Shown here: positions 47,001 through 61,301 of the stretch, one piece after another
Layout: the number at the start of each line of letters is the position of its first letter
Position numbering within the stretch: the first letter of the stretch is position 1
Source of the DNA: Rapana venosa
Taxonomy: Eukaryota > Mollusca > Gastropoda > Neogastropoda > Muricidae
Direction: 5' to 3'
DNA: 64,000 nt
Assembly: GCA_028751875.1 (NCBI GenBank)
Contig: CM054141.1
Location: 73,852,780-73,916,779 of the forward strand
Translations under genes and position numbers: made by a program
Notes under the pieces: model-generated
Told to the model about the DNA's origin: nothing
Seen by the model: the letters and a program-made list of their open reading frames with translations, nothing else
Database searches by the model: none

Positions 47001-49559
47001 CCTTTTTTTTGCTTTTGCCCAAAAGTTGAAATGAAACTCATTGGGTTCAGGTTGGTGTTTTTAAATTTGGTTTTGTTTTAAAGTGACCACGGGGAACTAA
47101 AAACCCCTAGTTTTTTTCCCCAGGGAAAAAGTTTCCCAACCCACCAACTTTTTACCCGGTTGAAAAATTAATTAAAAACATGCCCTTTTAAAATTGGGGG
47201 GGTTTGGGGGTTCCCCCCCAAAAAAAGGAAAAAATAAAAGAACCCCAAAAAAACCTTTTTTGTTTTTAAATAGGTTTTTTTAAAACCCTTAATTTCCTCG
47301 GCAAAGTTCCAAGTTTGGTTGCATAAAACGGAAAATAAAAAAGTTTAACTTTTCTTTTAGATATGGGCAAAACCGTTTGGGTGGGTTTAAAATTTGTTTC
47401 TAAAAACCTCCCACCTAAGGGACATAAACCCAGCTAAAAAAGGTCCTGAAAATTGGGTAAAAAGTTCCCCGTCTTTGGGGGAAAAGGTCCTTTCTGCTCC
47501 ACGACGGGTTTTTGTTTTTTTTCATTTTTGGTTTTGGGGGCCCTCTTCCAATTTTTTATTTTAAAACCCCTTTGGGGCCAAGGTTTTTAATTTTTTATTT
47601 TCACAACCCAAAAACCCAAAAGGGGGAAAAGTTTTAACATGTGAAAAATTGTTTGGTTCACCAGGGACCTTTTTTTTTCTCCCCGTGTTGATACAAAAAA
47701 ATTCCCCATGGAACTTAAGTGGAGTTTCACCCCGGGGTTTTGAAATTAATTGGTTCCCGGGCAAGGTTGGGATTGGGTAAACCCCTTTTGTTTTGGGAAA
47801 AACGGTAGTTTCCCCAAATGGAACAAGGGAGTATGGCGTCTCCTTGTGTAATTTAAAGGTACAGATGTTGTTGTAAAGGGGGGGTTTTAAAACCCCCCCT
47901 TTAAACCAGTACAAAAAAGGGAAAGGAGGATTTTGCCTTGGGGAATTTTAATTGGTTTTTAAAACTTGCATCCCCAAGGGTGACACCCAAATTATAGAAA
48001 ACAAGGATTACAACTTTAACCACACCCCCTTTCCTTAAAGAAAAAAAAGGCGTTTTGGGGGTAGGGGTGTTTTAACCTTTTTTAAAAAAAGAAAAGCTTC
48101 CCCTTTTTTTATCTGGATATTTAAAAGCCCCTGAACCAATTTTAAAAGTTTTCATTTCTTCTCCAAAAAATTTTTTAAAACATTCTTTCTTTCAAAATTT
48201 TCATTATAGTTTTATTTACTAAAAAATCCCCCCCTGGCTAACCCCCTTATCCTTCCTCCCCCTTTATCTGTTTTCGGGAAAACCCTTTCCCGCCCTGCCC
48301 TCCAGATCTTGTCCTTTTGGTGGTTTTTTCTCTTTTTTTCCCCCGCCCCTTGAAAGGTCTTTTTTATTTTTCATCGGGACCTTTTTGTTGCCCCCCTGGC
48401 GGGTTGGGTTTCCCCCGGGAATTTTGGGGGGTTTTTTTTCCCCCTTGGGTTGTCTTCAGCTTTTTTAACCGGTTTCTTCCCCCCTTTCCAAAAACGGGGG
48501 CCCTGTTTGGCTTCTCCTTTTTCTTTTCCCTTTTTTCCCCCCCTGTTAAAGGGTTGTTTTAAAAGCTGGTTTTTCCCTTGTAGTTTTTTCCCCCTTTTCT
48601 TTTTGGGAAAAATTGGCATTGGGACGGGCTTTTGAAATTTCCCTTGTTTAAAAAAAAACTGAACCCTTTTTGGTTTCCCCTGGTTAATTTTTTCTGTTTT
48701 AAAGGGGGCTTTTCCCCCGTTTTAACCTTTCTTTTTTAAATCTTTTCCCTTTTTTATTTTCTGTCCTTATTGGTTTCCCCCTTTTTACTTTTCCGGGTTC
48801 TTTATTGGGTTTTCCCTCCCCTTTTTTGGGAGGGGGTTTTTGTGCTGGTGGCTGTTCCCCTTGTTGCCCCTGGTTTCCTTCAGGTCCCTTTCCCCTGTTT
48901 GAGCGGGTTTTTCTTTCTGAGAGCCCCCCTGGGGTTTTTCTTTGGGTAAGTCCCCTTCCCCCGTTTGGCGGGTTCCTAAATTTCCCCTTTGGGGCTTTCC
49001 CCTTTTCTTTTTCCTTTTGGGGTTGTTGTTGAGCGTTCTTTTGCTGTAGTGGTTTTCCCCCTGTTTGACGGGTTTCGGGGCCCGGTTTGGGTTTTCCCCG
49101 GGTTTTGGGTTTTGGTTTCTGTTGGCGGGTTGTTTCCCCGTGTTTACTGGTTTCCCCCTGAAAAATTCTTTTTTGTTGAGTTTTTGTGTAAGTTTTTGTT
49201 TGAAGAAGGGTTTTTGGGTTTTCGAAAAAAAGTCTTTTCCCTGTTTGAGTTGATGGTCGGGGCCTGGAAAAATTTTCTGTCTTTTTTCTGTTTTGAAAAG
49301 TCATGTTCCGGCTTTTCCATTTAAAAATTATTAGTCTGTTTAAAAAAAGAAAAAAAAAAGTTTTGCGAAAAAAAGAAACCCCTATGTGTCTTTTAAAAAA
49401 AAAAAACATAGTCTGTTTAAAAAAAATAAAAAAAATTTTTGGTCAAAAAAAGAAAAACAGGAGCCCAAAAAAAAGGAAAAAAGTCGCTAAAAAAAAAAAA
49501 ACAGTAAACGGCCTAAAAAAAAAAGGACAAAGTCAAAAAAATAACCAAAATTACGCTAA

Positions 49560-50530
49560 AAAGGGAATTTATGCGCAAAAAAAGGACACGTCAATAAAAA
49601 GGCAATTTTCCACCCCAAAAAAACATAGTCCCAGTTTAAAAAAAAAAGGGAAAACCCAAAAAACCACATTTGAAACCCAAAAAACCACATAGTCGTTTTT
49701 AAAAAAAAGGACATATTTTCAAAAAAAAAAAAAGGACATATCAGACAAAAAGATAACCAACCCCAAAAAAGGGCACAAAACAGACAAAAAAAAGGGACAA
49801 TAAAAGCCCAAAAAAGGCACATAGTCCGACAAAAAAGGGCCCATAGTCAGACTAAAAAGGCACATTGCAGACTAAAAAGGCACATAGTCAGACAAAAAAG
49901 GCACATATGCGCCCAAAAAGGCACATAGTAAAAGACAAAAAAAAAGGCCCCAATCGGACTAAAAGGCACTTTTTTTGAACCCAAAAAAAAGGCACATTGC
50001 AGCCCTAAAAAAAGAAAATACAGCAAAAAGGGCCCACAAGTCCCGCCAAAAAAAGGACTTTTCAGCCAAAAAAGGCCAATGCAGCCCAAAAAGGCACATA
50101 GTCAGAAAAAAAAAGCCCCATGCAGTTTTAAAAAACAGGCATTTTCCCCAAAAAAGGCCCACTGCAGTTTTAAAAAGACAGCACAATCCAAAAAAGGCAC
50201 GGGACAGTCTTCCAAAAAAAACTGCAGGGGGAAATGACGGGCAGTCCACCCAAAATAAAAACACGCAGTCAAAAAAAAAACCCACACCCAAAAGTCCTTT
50301 AAAAAAAAAGGGCCCAACATGCATCTAAAAACAAAAGGGGACCCCAAAAACACACAGTCCCGGCCCAAAAACAAATGAAAATTTAAAAAACACAGTAAAG
50401 CCCCAAAAACCAAAATGCAGTCTAAAAACAAAAGGGGCAGTCAAAAAAAAATGCAGTCTAAAAACCACAGTCCCAGCCTAAAAACACACAGGCAGCCCAA
50501 AAACAAACCAGTGCATCTAAAAAAACTGCA
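49560..50530. repeat. Short-period degenerate tandem repeat
   Basis: Units of roughly 20-22 bases with AAAAAGGCACATAGTCAGAC as the clearest form, drifting to a CAGTCTAAAAACA form at the right end. Quality is poor, so the true unit is uncertain. No counterpart was recognised in the left arm. Confidence 0.6.
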
Positions 50531-53500
50531 CATAGTGAAATCCAAAAAGGGTTTCCTTTTAAAACCTATCGTGTATTCGGGTTGACCCCGGGGCAGCACT
50601 GACCCATTTTACTTCTTGAGGAATGGGGTTTTTTTCTTTTTTGATATTTTTAAAATTTTAAAAGTTGTCACTAAAAAAAGGGTTTTTAAAAGGAATCTGT
50701 TTTTGGGTTTTTATCTCTTTTTAAGGGTGTGGTTGATGGGGTTTTCCCCCCACAACTGGTGACCATCCGGGGTTGCCCCTTTAAAGGGTTGCCCGGGGTG
50801 TTGAAAAAAGGGAATAAACGTAATTTGGGTTTTAAAAACCCCTTTTTAAAATCTGTATATGTTGCACATTTTTTATCTAGTTTCAAAGTTTGAAAAAGGA
50901 CACCCTGAAGGGCCTCGGGGGTTTGGGCGGGGCTCTAAACAATGGGTTTGGTTTGGGCAGCAGTGAAGTTTTTTGCTTCCAGCTTCCTCTTCTTGGGGGT
51001 TTTTCATTTTTTCCTTCAAGAGTTATTCCCCCAAAAGGGGGCCCCCAATTTTCCCCCCCCCCCCCCCCCCCCCTCGGATTTTGGGTCTTCCTTTATTTTT
51101 TCCGCCCCTCCTTGAAACCTTTCCCTGTGGGACATCTTGGCCACCCAAACATTTCTTGTGGGGTCCCATAACACTTCAGTTTACTTTTTTTCCCTCAAGT
51201 CAGGACCTTCAAAAGGGCCTAAAGGGCATTTTCTATTCTAGTTTTTTAAAATTAATGTGATCTCTGTTTAAAATCCAAAAAATTCCCTGTAAAAGCATCT
51301 CGTCTCCATTTCCCTGCCCCCTTTTCCTTTAAATTTTTTTTGTTCGGTTCATTTTTCCCCTGCTTGCAAAAGTAGGACTTACCAGGGAACACCAGCCCTG
51401 GTTTTGATGTTTATGGCAAAAAGACAACAGGCATTCAAATTTTTTAAAAGCCCGTGCCCCCCCCATGCAGAAAAGGGCAAAAATTGTTTATAGGATTGTT
51501 ATATCCTTTGTCACTGAATTTGTAAATAGGGAAATTATCTTTTAAAAAGCCCTTTGTATATATTGATTATAAAATTGTTTTATTATTTGGATCTTTGCCC
51601 TTTAGGAATTTTTAAATAAATTTCATTTGAAAATCCTCAAATAAATTTGTTATATGATTGTTACAAAATCTGATGTCAATAGGGAGGCTATTAACTGTCA
51701 CTGAAAAATTTTTTAAAATAAATTGTCATTGACAGCCTTATAATAAATTATTTTGGATTGTTACGGAATATTTTTATTTGGTTTACTTATGACTGTCACT
51801 GTTGGGTTAAAAAGTTTCCCTTTAAAAATTGTACAGGAAAAGGGTTTTTTCAGATTTTTTTCTTTTTTTTCCCCTCTTTAAAAGGGGCTATAAACAATAA
51901 TTGTAAAATGATAGAAAATACTAATAATTTCTAACAAAAAAAACCCATACGGGTGTGTAATTTTTTTTTTCGTACTGGTGACGGTGACTTTTTTGTGGGT
52001 GTACGGGTATAAACGGGAAAACCACAAAAACGGGTATGGTTGTTTTGTGCCCTGTTTTTTCTTTTTCTGTGGGGGAAAAGACCCAAAATAAAACCAAAAA
52101 TTGGGAAAGTTTCCCACTTTTTTTTAAACCCCAAAAATTCTTCCCCAATGTTTTCATTTTTTTGTTCTTTGTCACCATTCTACCCGTTTTTTAAACCATG
52201 AATTTTTTGGGTCATTGTCACCAGCTGTCATTTCTTTTTCTTTTTCATTGTCACCATGCCCATGTCCTTTATGTTCAAATTGTAAACCAGCCCATCTCTT
52301 TCTGTATTCATTGCCCACCTGCGTCATCCTTTGGTCTTCCTGTGGTCATTGTCCCAGCTGTCATGCATTGTCACTGATGTGGTCATTCCCCCAGATTTAT
52401 TTCACCCTTTCCCGCAAAAAAACTGAAATGGGGAAAGAAAGAAATTTCTTATTTTACTTCTCTTTTTGTTTTTCTAAATAAACTTCAGATTCGTGCCTGT
52501 TTTTCCCACTTTCTTTTTATTTTTTTCTTAAACTCTTTTCTGTCTTTTTTTACTTTCTCTTTTTTTCCCTTCTGCATCTGGGGGGGTTTTTTTTTTCCTA
52601 TTTTGACAAAAATTCCCCCGTTTCTTTTTTGTCCTAAAAAATTTGGGGGGGGGGGGGAGGGGGCGCTTTTTGGTTTTTTTTTTTTTGGTTTTTTGTTTCG
52701 TTTCATTTGGTTCAAGCTTTTTTTTGGGGCACTATAAAACTGTGATAATCAAAATCTTTTGCCAACACAAATTGTCACGAAGGGTTTAATGCATAAAAAC
52801 TATTATTTTGACATTCAAAAAAAGAAAAAATTTTTCCCTTCACACATCACCTAACTCACAATGAAAGGTTTAAACCCCAGAAAACAAAAGCACAAGATAA
52901 AACTATTTCCCCCCCCAAACCCTGGGGGAAACCCGGGGGCCCTTTTCAGTATAGACCCTAGGGGGGTTTTCTTGCTTTGTAAAAATTTTTAAAAAGTTTT
53001 GGGAAAATGAGCCCCCTTTTCCAGGATAAAAATTTTGGGGAAAAACTGATTTTGGCCCTTGTAAAAATGTGCCCAGAGGTCATTGTGATTCTAAGAAGTG
53101 CTTTTTTTTCAAAGGGAAAAGCAACTACAAACAAACAAAGTCAAAAAAAAATCAAAATTTTCCCTGACCAATCCCAAAAAAAGGCTCCCCCTTCCACACC
53201 AGTAAAATTTGGGGGGTCATGTAAATTTTTTCTATAAGGGGGAGTCCCCAAAAAATTTTGGGTTATTTTCAAAGTTTTTTTTAAAGTATAAAAAAAGGGC
53301 GTGCACTTTTTTTAGGGATTGAGACAAGAGCAATCCCAAAGGTAGCATGAGAAATTTGGGAAATAACATCAAATGAGGTTCCCCTGAATTCCTACAGCGT
53401 TGCCCCAGCGCAATGGGCATTTTGGGGCCTAAGGAAGCTAGCAGACAAAAAAGGACAAAGGGGAAAAACAGTGTTTGCTGAAAAAAAAATTAAAATTTTA

Positions 53501-54179
53501 AAACCCTACCAAATTTTTTCAGAATCACATGAGGCTTTTTTTAAAAAGTTTTTTTTTTAATTATTTTTTTCAAAAAAAAAAAGGGTTTTTTATTACCATT
53601 GTGCACCAATTTTTCACTTTCAAGGGAAGGGTTCTCAGTTTTTTCCCCTTTACATCCCAGCATAAAGGGCATAAATTTCGGGGGCCCCTGTGTAAATTTA
53701 AAAAGGATGTTTGGATGACAACCTTGGTTTTAAGGGATACACCCAAAACGCAAAGATACATTTCAGTGTGAAAAAAAAAAAGGGTTTAAAAATGCACGGG
53801 GTTTGCGGGGTTTAAAAACAAAAGGGAAGAAATTTCTGTTTGTCCCAATTAAAGCCCCAAAAAAACCTTTTGATCCCCTGGTTGGATGGCTTTTTTTATC
53901 CATCAAAAAAAAGGGAAAGGGAAAAAAAACTGCACTAAATCCGGGTAACTTTTTGAAAGCAAGTTTGGGGGCTAGACTTATAAGTTACAACAAAAAACCC
54001 AAAAACGAGTTTTTAGCCCCTCTGTGGTAAATAGCTTTAACCACAGGCAATGGCGGGCAAGATTTTTGAAGCTGAAACCAATTTAAAAATGGTAAATGGG
54101 GCCAACCAAGTTTTGGCTTTTTGAATATAGTTGCTTTTAAAACAATACAAGGCGGGCAAACTTCGGTGCAGCTTTTCCC

Positions 54180-57100
54180 CCTTTTTAAAAAAAAAAATTT
54201 TTTTGGGGGGTTTTTTTTAAAAAAAAGGAAAAGAAAATTTTTTTCCCCCCCCTTTTTTTTTTTTTTCCCCCCCCAAAAAAAAAAGGGGAAAAAAATTTTT
54301 TTTTTTTAAAATTTTTCCCCCCTTTTTTAAGGGGAAAAAAACCCGGGGGGGGGAAATTTTTTTTTTTTCCCCCTTTTTTTTTTTTCCCCCCCCCCAAAAA
54401 AAGGTTTTTTTCCCCCCTTTTTTTTTTACCCCAAAAACCCCCCCCCCCCCCAAACCCCAATTTCCCCTTTACCCCCAATTTTTTCCCCCCCCCCCTTTCC
54501 CCCCCCCCCAAAAAACCCCCCCCTTTAAAACCCCCCCCCCCAAAAAACCCCCCCCCAAAAAAAAAAAAAAAACCCCCCCCCCCCCCCCCCCCAACCCCCC
54601 AAAAAAAACCCCAAAAACTACCTTTTTTTTAAAAAAAACCCCCCCCCCCCCTTTCCCCCAAAAAAAACCCCCCCCCCCCCCCCCCTCCCCTTTTTTTTTA
54701 AAACCCCCCCCCCAAAAAAAAAAAACCCCTCCCCCCCCAACCCCAAAAACCCCCAAAAATTTTAAAAACCCCCCTCCCCCAACCCCCTTTCCCAAACCCC
54801 CCCCAAAAAAAAAATTTTTTTTCTCCCCCCCCCAAAAAAAAAAACCCCAAAAGGTTTTCCCCCCGCCTTTTGGGGGGGGCCGGGGTTTTTGAAACCCCCC
54901 AAAAAAAGGGGGAAGGAACCTTTAAAAAATTCCAAAACCCCGGGGGCCCCCCTTTTTAAAAAAAGGGGGGGGCCCCCCCCCCTGGAAAAAAGGCCTTCCC
55001 CAAAAAAACCCCCCCCCCCAAAAAAACCCCCCCCCCAAAAAACCCCCCCCTTTTTTTTTCCCCCCGGGGGGGGAATGGTTTGGGTCCTTTTGGTTCCAAA
55101 GGGGTTTTTTTTTCCCCCCCCCCAAAAAAAGCCTGGGGGGGGGGTTTTTTTTTTTTCCCCCCTTTAAAAAACAAAAAAGAAAAAGGGGGTTTCCCCCTTT
55201 TTAAAAAAACCTTTTGGCCCCAAGGGGGGGGCCCCTTTTAAGGGGCCCCCCCCAAAAATTTGGGGGGGGGGGAAAAAAAAAAAAAAAGGCCCCCAAAACC
55301 CAAAAAAAAAAAACCCCCCCCCAAAATTTTTTTTTTTTAAAAAAAAAAAAATTTTTAAAGGGCAAAAAACCCCCCCCTTTTTTTTTTTTTTTTTTTCAAA
55401 ACCCCAAAATTTTTTTCCCAAAAAAACCCCTTTTTTTCCCCCCTCCCCCCAAAAAATTTTGGGTTTGGGGAAAAAAAAAAGGGGGGGCCCCCCCCAAAAA
55501 AGGGGGGGGAAAAAAAAATTTTTTTTTTTTGGGCCCTTTTTTTTTTTCCCCCCCCCGGGTTTTTTCCCTTTTTTTAAAATTAAAAGGGCCCCTTTTGAAA
55601 GGTTTTTTCCCCCCCCAAAAAGGCCCCCCAAGGTTTTGGGGGGCCCCGGGGGCCCCCTTTGGGGAAAAACCCCCCCCATCTTTAAAACCAAAAGGGGGCT
55701 TTTTTTTCCCCCCTTTTTTTTTTTCCCAAATTAAAAAAAAAAGGGCCCGGGGGCCCCAAAAAAAACCCAAAAAGGGGGGTTTTTTCCCCCAAAAATTGGG
55801 GGGGTTTTTTTTTGGGGAAAAAAAACCCCCCCTTTTTTGGTTTTTGGGGGGAAAAAATTTTCCCCAAAATTTTCTGAAAAAACCCCAAAATTAAATAAAT
55901 TTTTTTTTTTTAAAAAAAAAAGGGGGGGGAAAAAAAAAAAAAGGGGGTTTGGAAAACCCCCCAAAAAAAAAAAAAGGGGGGGGGGGGTTTAAAAAAAAAA
56001 ATTAAAAAGGGGGGGAAAAAAAACGGGGGGTTTTTTTTTTTTCCCCAAAAAAACAACCCAAATTTTAAAAAAACCCCAAAAAAATTTTCCAAAAAAAAGT
56101 TTAAAAAATTTTCCCTTCCCCAAAAACCCCAAAAACCCCCAAAAAGGGGGCCCCCCCCCCAACCCCCTTCCAAAAAAACAATTTCCCCCAAAAAACCCCC
56201 AAAAAAAAAAAAAACCCCCCAAAAAAACCCCCCAAAAAAAAACCCCCCCCCAAAAAACCAAAACCCAAAAAAAAACCCCCCCCCCCCAAAAAACCCCCCC
56301 AAAAAAAAAACCCCCCCCCTTCCCCCCCCTTTTTCCCCAAACCCCCCCCCCAAAAAAACCCCCCCCCCCCAAAAAACAACCCCCCAAAAAACCCCCCCAA
56401 AAAAAAAAACCCCCCCCAAAAAAAAAAAAACCCAAAAACCCCCAAAACCCCCCCAAAAAAAACCCCCCAAAAAACCCCAAAAAAAAAACCCCCCGGGGGC
56501 CCCCCCCCCAACCCCCCCAAAAAACCCCCCCCCCCCCCCAAAAAAAAAAAAAAAATTTTTTTTTTTCCCCCCCCTTTTTTTTCCCCGGGGTTTTTAAAAG
56601 GTTTTTAAAAAAACCCAAAATTTTAAGGGGGGAAGGGTTTTTTTTTCCCCAAAAAAATTTTTTTTTTTTGGGAAGCCGGGAAAAGGGAAAATTTGGGGGG
56701 AAAAAAATTTAAAACCCCCCGCCAAAAAAAAAAAAAACCCCAAAAAAAAAAAAAAACCCCAAAAAGAAGGAAAAAGGAAAAAAAAACCCCCCCCCCCCCC
56801 CCCCCCCAAAATTTTCCCCCAAAAAAAAGGGGCCCAAAAATTTAAAGGGGGTCCAAAAAAAAAAACCCCCCCCAAAAAAGGGGGGAAAAAAAAAAGGGGG
56901 GGGGGGAAAAAGGGGGAAAACCCCCAAAAAAAAAAAACCCCCCCGAAAAAAACCCCCCCCCCGGGGGCCCAAATTCCAAAGGGGCCCCAAAAAAAGAAGG
57001 GGGAACCCCCCCCAAAAAAGGAAAATTAAAAAAACCCAAAAAAAAAAAGGGGTTTAAAAAAAAGGGGGGGGGAAAAAAAAGGGGGGGAAAAAAAAAACTT

Positions 57101-57708
57101 CCGGGCCAAACCTTAAAAAAAGGGGAAAAAAAAGGGGGAAAAGGGGGGAAAAAAAACCAAAATTTTGGGGGGGAAACCCCCTAAAACCCCCCCCGCCAAC
57201 CCCCGGGGCCCCCCCCCTTTTTTAAAAAACCCCAAAAAACCCCCCTTTGGGGAAAAAAAAAAAAAATAAAAAAAAAAAAAAAAGGCCCTTTTTGGGGGGC
57301 CAAGGGGGGGAAAAAGGGGGGGCCCCAAAAAAAACCCCCCCCCAAATTTTAAAAAAAAAAAAATTTTAAAAGGGAAAACCCTTTTAAAACCCCAAAAAAA
57401 AAAAAAAAAAACCCCCCCCCCCAAAAAAAAAAAAAACCAAAAACCCTTAAAAAAGGTTTTTTTTTCCCCCGGGCCCCCCATTAAAAATTTGGGGGGCCCC
57501 CCCCCAAAAACCAAAATTTTTTTTTCCCCCCCCCCCTTTTTCCCCCAAAAAAAAAAAAAAACCCCCTTTTTAAATTTTTTTCCGTGGGGAAAACCCATTT
57601 TAAAAAATAGGGGGAAAAAAAAAATTTTCAAAAAAACCCCAAAAAGGGGTTTTTTTTCCAATAAAATTATTAAATTTTTTTTTTTCCCCAAAAAAAAAAA
57701 AGGAAAAG

Positions 57709-57740
<32 letters not shown>

Positions 57741-60700
57741 AAAAAAAAATAAAAAAATTTAAAAAAATTTTAAAAAAAAAAATTTTTAAAAAAAAATTTT
57801 TTAAAAAAAAAAAAAAATTAAAAAAAAAAAGCTTTAAATTTTTAAAAAAAAAAAAAAAAATTTTTTAAAAAAAGATTTTCCCCCCAAAAAAAAAAAGTTT
57901 TTTGGGGGGGGGGAAATTTTTTGGGAACCCCAACAAATTTTGGCCCCCTTTTTTTAAAACCCCCCCGAAAAAAACCCCAATTTCCCCCGGGGAAAAAAAA
58001 AAAACCCCGGGAAAAAACCGAGGAAAAAAAATTAAAAATTCCCCCGGGGGGAAAAAAAAAACCTTAAAATTTTAAAAAATTTGGGGGAAAAAAAAAAACC
58101 CCCAAGTTTTAAATCCCAAAAAAAAATTTTTAAACCCAAAAAAAAAAAGTTTTAAATTTAAAAAAAAAAAGGGGGGGGAAAAAAGGGAACCAAAAAAGGT
58201 AAAGGGAAAAAAAAAAAAAAGGGAAAAAAAAAAAACCCCTTTTTTGGGGGAAAAAAAAAATTAAAAATTTCCCCTTTTCAAAAAAAAATTTTTTAAAAAA
58301 AAAAATTTTTAACCCGGGTTTTTTTAAAAAAAACAACCCAAAAAATTAATTTTGGGTTTTTCGTCCCAAAAAAATGGGGGGGGTTTTTTTTTTTCCCCCC
58401 AAATTTTTTTAAAATTTTTTCCAAACCCCCTTTTAAAAAAAAGGGGGGGAAAAATTTTTTAAAAATTTAAAAAAGGTTTTTTAAAAATTTTTTTGGGGGG
58501 GTTTTTTTTAAAAAAACCACAAAAACCCCCCAAAAAAAAAAAAAATTTTTTTTTAAAAACCCTTCCCTTTTCCCCCCTTTTTCCCCCCTTTTTCCCCCCA
58601 AAAATTTTTTCCTTTTTTTCCCCCCCCCTTTTTTTTTGGAAAAATTTTAACCCAAAAAAAAAAAACCCCCCCAAAAACCCCCCCCCCAAAAACCCCCCCC
58701 CCCCCCCCCCCTTTCCTCCCCTTTTCCCCCTTTTCCCCCCCCCCCCCCCCCCCTTTTTTTTAAAAAACCTTAAACCCGGGTTTTTTTCCCCCTTTTTTCC
58801 CCCTTTTTTTTTTGGGGAAAAATTTTAAAAAAATTTTTTTTTTTAAAAGGGGGAAAAAAAAATAAAATTTTTTCCCCCCAAAAAATTTAAACCCAAAAAA
58901 AAAAAGGGGGGGGGGAAAAAAAAAAAGGTTTAAATTTTTTTAAAAAATTTTAAAAAAAACCCCCCCCGGGGGGGAAAGGGGGGGTTTTTTTTTTTTACCC
59001 CAAAACCCCCTTTCCCCGTTCCCCTTTTTTAAAAAACCCCCCCCCAAAAAATTTTTAAATTAAAGTAACCTTTTTCCCCAAATTTTTAAAAAAAATTAAA
59101 ATTTTTTAAAATTTTTTGGGAAAAAATTTTTTTTAAAAGGGGGGAAAAAAAAAAAAGGAAAAAAAAAAAAATTTTTTTTTTAAAAACCCCCCCCTTTTTT
59201 TTTTTGTTTTTTTCCTTTTTTAAAATTTTTTTTTTAAAAAATTTTTTTTCCCTTTTTTTTTTTTTTAAAATTTTTTTTTTTTAAAAAAAATTTTTTTTTT
59301 CCCTTTTTTAAAAAAAAAAAAAAAAGGGGGGGGGGAAGGGAACCCCAAAAAAGGAAAGGGGGGAAAAAAAAAAAAAAAAAGGGAAAAAAAAAAAAGGGGG
59401 GGGTTTTTTTTTGTTTCCCCCCCCCCGGGGGGCCCCCCCAAAAAAAAAACCCCCCCCCCCCTGTTTTTTTTTTTAAAAAAATTTTTTAAAAAATTTTTAA
59501 TTTTTTTTTAAAATTTTTTAATTTTAAAAAAAAATTTTTTAAAAATTTTTTTTTTCCCCGGGTTAAATTTTTCCCCCCCCCCCCCTTTTTCCCCCCCCCC
59601 CCTTTTTAAAAAAACCCCCCTTAAAAAACCCCCTTTTTCCCTTTTTTAAAAAGGTTTTTTTTCCCCCCCTTTTTTTCCCCCCGGGGCCCCAAAAAATTTT
59701 TTTTTCCCCTTTTTTTTTTTTTTTAAAAATTTTTTTTAAAAAAAAAAAACCCCTTTTTTTTTTTTTTCCCCCCCCTTTTTTTTTTAAAAATTTTAAAAAA
59801 TTTTTTTTATTTAAAGGGGGCCCCCCCCCCCAAAACCCCCCCCCCTTTTACCCTTTTTTTTTTAAAAAAAACCCCAAACCCCTTCCCCCGGGGGTTTTTT
59901 TGGTTTTTTTTAAAACGGCCCCCCTTGGTTTCCCCCCCGGGGTTTTTGGGGGGGAAAAAAAATTCCCCCGGGGGGGAAAAAAAATTTTTCCCCCTTTTTT
60001 CCCCTTTTAAAACCCCCTTTTTAAAATTTTTTGGGGGTTTTTTTTTTTTTTTTTCCCCCCCATTTCCTGTTCCAAACCCCCCCCCCTTTTTTTTCCCGGG
60101 ACCCCCCCTTTTTTTTTCCGGGGGGTTTTTCCCCCCCCCCCCCTTTTTTCCCCCCTTTTTTTCTTTTTTTCCCCCCTTTTGGGTTTTCCCCCCCCCGGTT
60201 TTTTCCCCCCGGGAAATTTTTTTTCCCCCCCCCCGGCCCCCCCCCCCCCTTTTCCCCCCCTTTTGGGAACCCCCTTTTTTTGGGGGGGTTTTTTTCCCCC
60301 CCCCCCCCCCCTTTCCCCCACTCCTTTTTCCCCCCCCCCCCCCTTTTTTCCCCCCCCCCTTTCCCCCTTTTTTCCCCCCTTTACCCCCCCCCCTTCCCCC
60401 CTTTTCCCCCCCCCCCTTTTTCCCCCTTTTTTTTTTTCCCCCCGGCCCCCCAAAACCCCCCCCCCCCCAACCAACCCCCCCCCCCCCCTTCCCCCTCCCC
60501 TTTCCCCCTTTTTCCCCCCCTGCCCCGGTTCCCCTTTCCCTTTCCCCCTTTTTTTTTATTTCCCCTTTTTGGGTTTTTTTTTCCCCCCCCTTTTTTTCCT
60601 TTTTTAATTTTTGGGCCCCCCTTAAAACCCCCCCCAAAAATTTTTTTAAAAAAATTTTTTCCCCCCCCCCTTTTTGGTTTTTTTTTTTCGGTTTTTTTTT

Positions 60701-61270
60701 TTTTTTTTTTTTTTTTTCCCCCCTTCAATTTTTCCCCCCCCTTTTTTGGGGCCCCCCCCCGGGAAAAAGGGTTTTTTTTCCCCCCTTCCCCCCCCCCCCT
60801 TTTTTTTTCCCCCCCCTTTTTCCCCCCCCCCCCCCTTTTTCCCCCCTTAACCCCCCTTTTTTTTAAAAACCCCCCTTTTTTTTTCCCCTTTTTCCTTCCT
60901 TTTCCCCCTTTTTAAAAACCCCCCTTTTTTTTCCCCCGGGGGTTCCCCTTTCCCCTTTTGGGGGGTTTTTCCCCCCCCTTTTTTTTTTTGGGTTTTTTTT
61001 CCCCCCCCTTTTCCCCTTTTTTTTTTTTTTTTTTTTTTTTCCCCTTTTTTTTTTTTTACCTCTTTTTTTTTGGTTTTTTTTTTTTTTTAAAATTTTTTTG
61101 GGGGTTTTCCCCCCTTTTTTTTTTTTAAAAAGGGGGGGGGGGGGGTTTTTTTTTTTTTTTTTTTTCCCCCCCCCCGGGGGGTTTTTTTTTAAAATTTTTC
61201 CCCCCCGGGGGGTGGTTTTAAAAACCCCGGGTTTTTTTTTTTTTTTTCCTTTCCCCCCCTTTTCCCCCTC

Positions 61271-61301
<31 letters not shown>

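Larger units (their letters stand above)
46541..54179. other. Degraded sequence of the right arm
   Basis: Increasing homopolymer stretching from left to right. No gene can be supported. Landmarks are a smeared same-strand echo of 45780-46150 at 46690-47000, a short-period repeat at 49560-50530, and the arm match at 52210-52340. Confidence 0.5.
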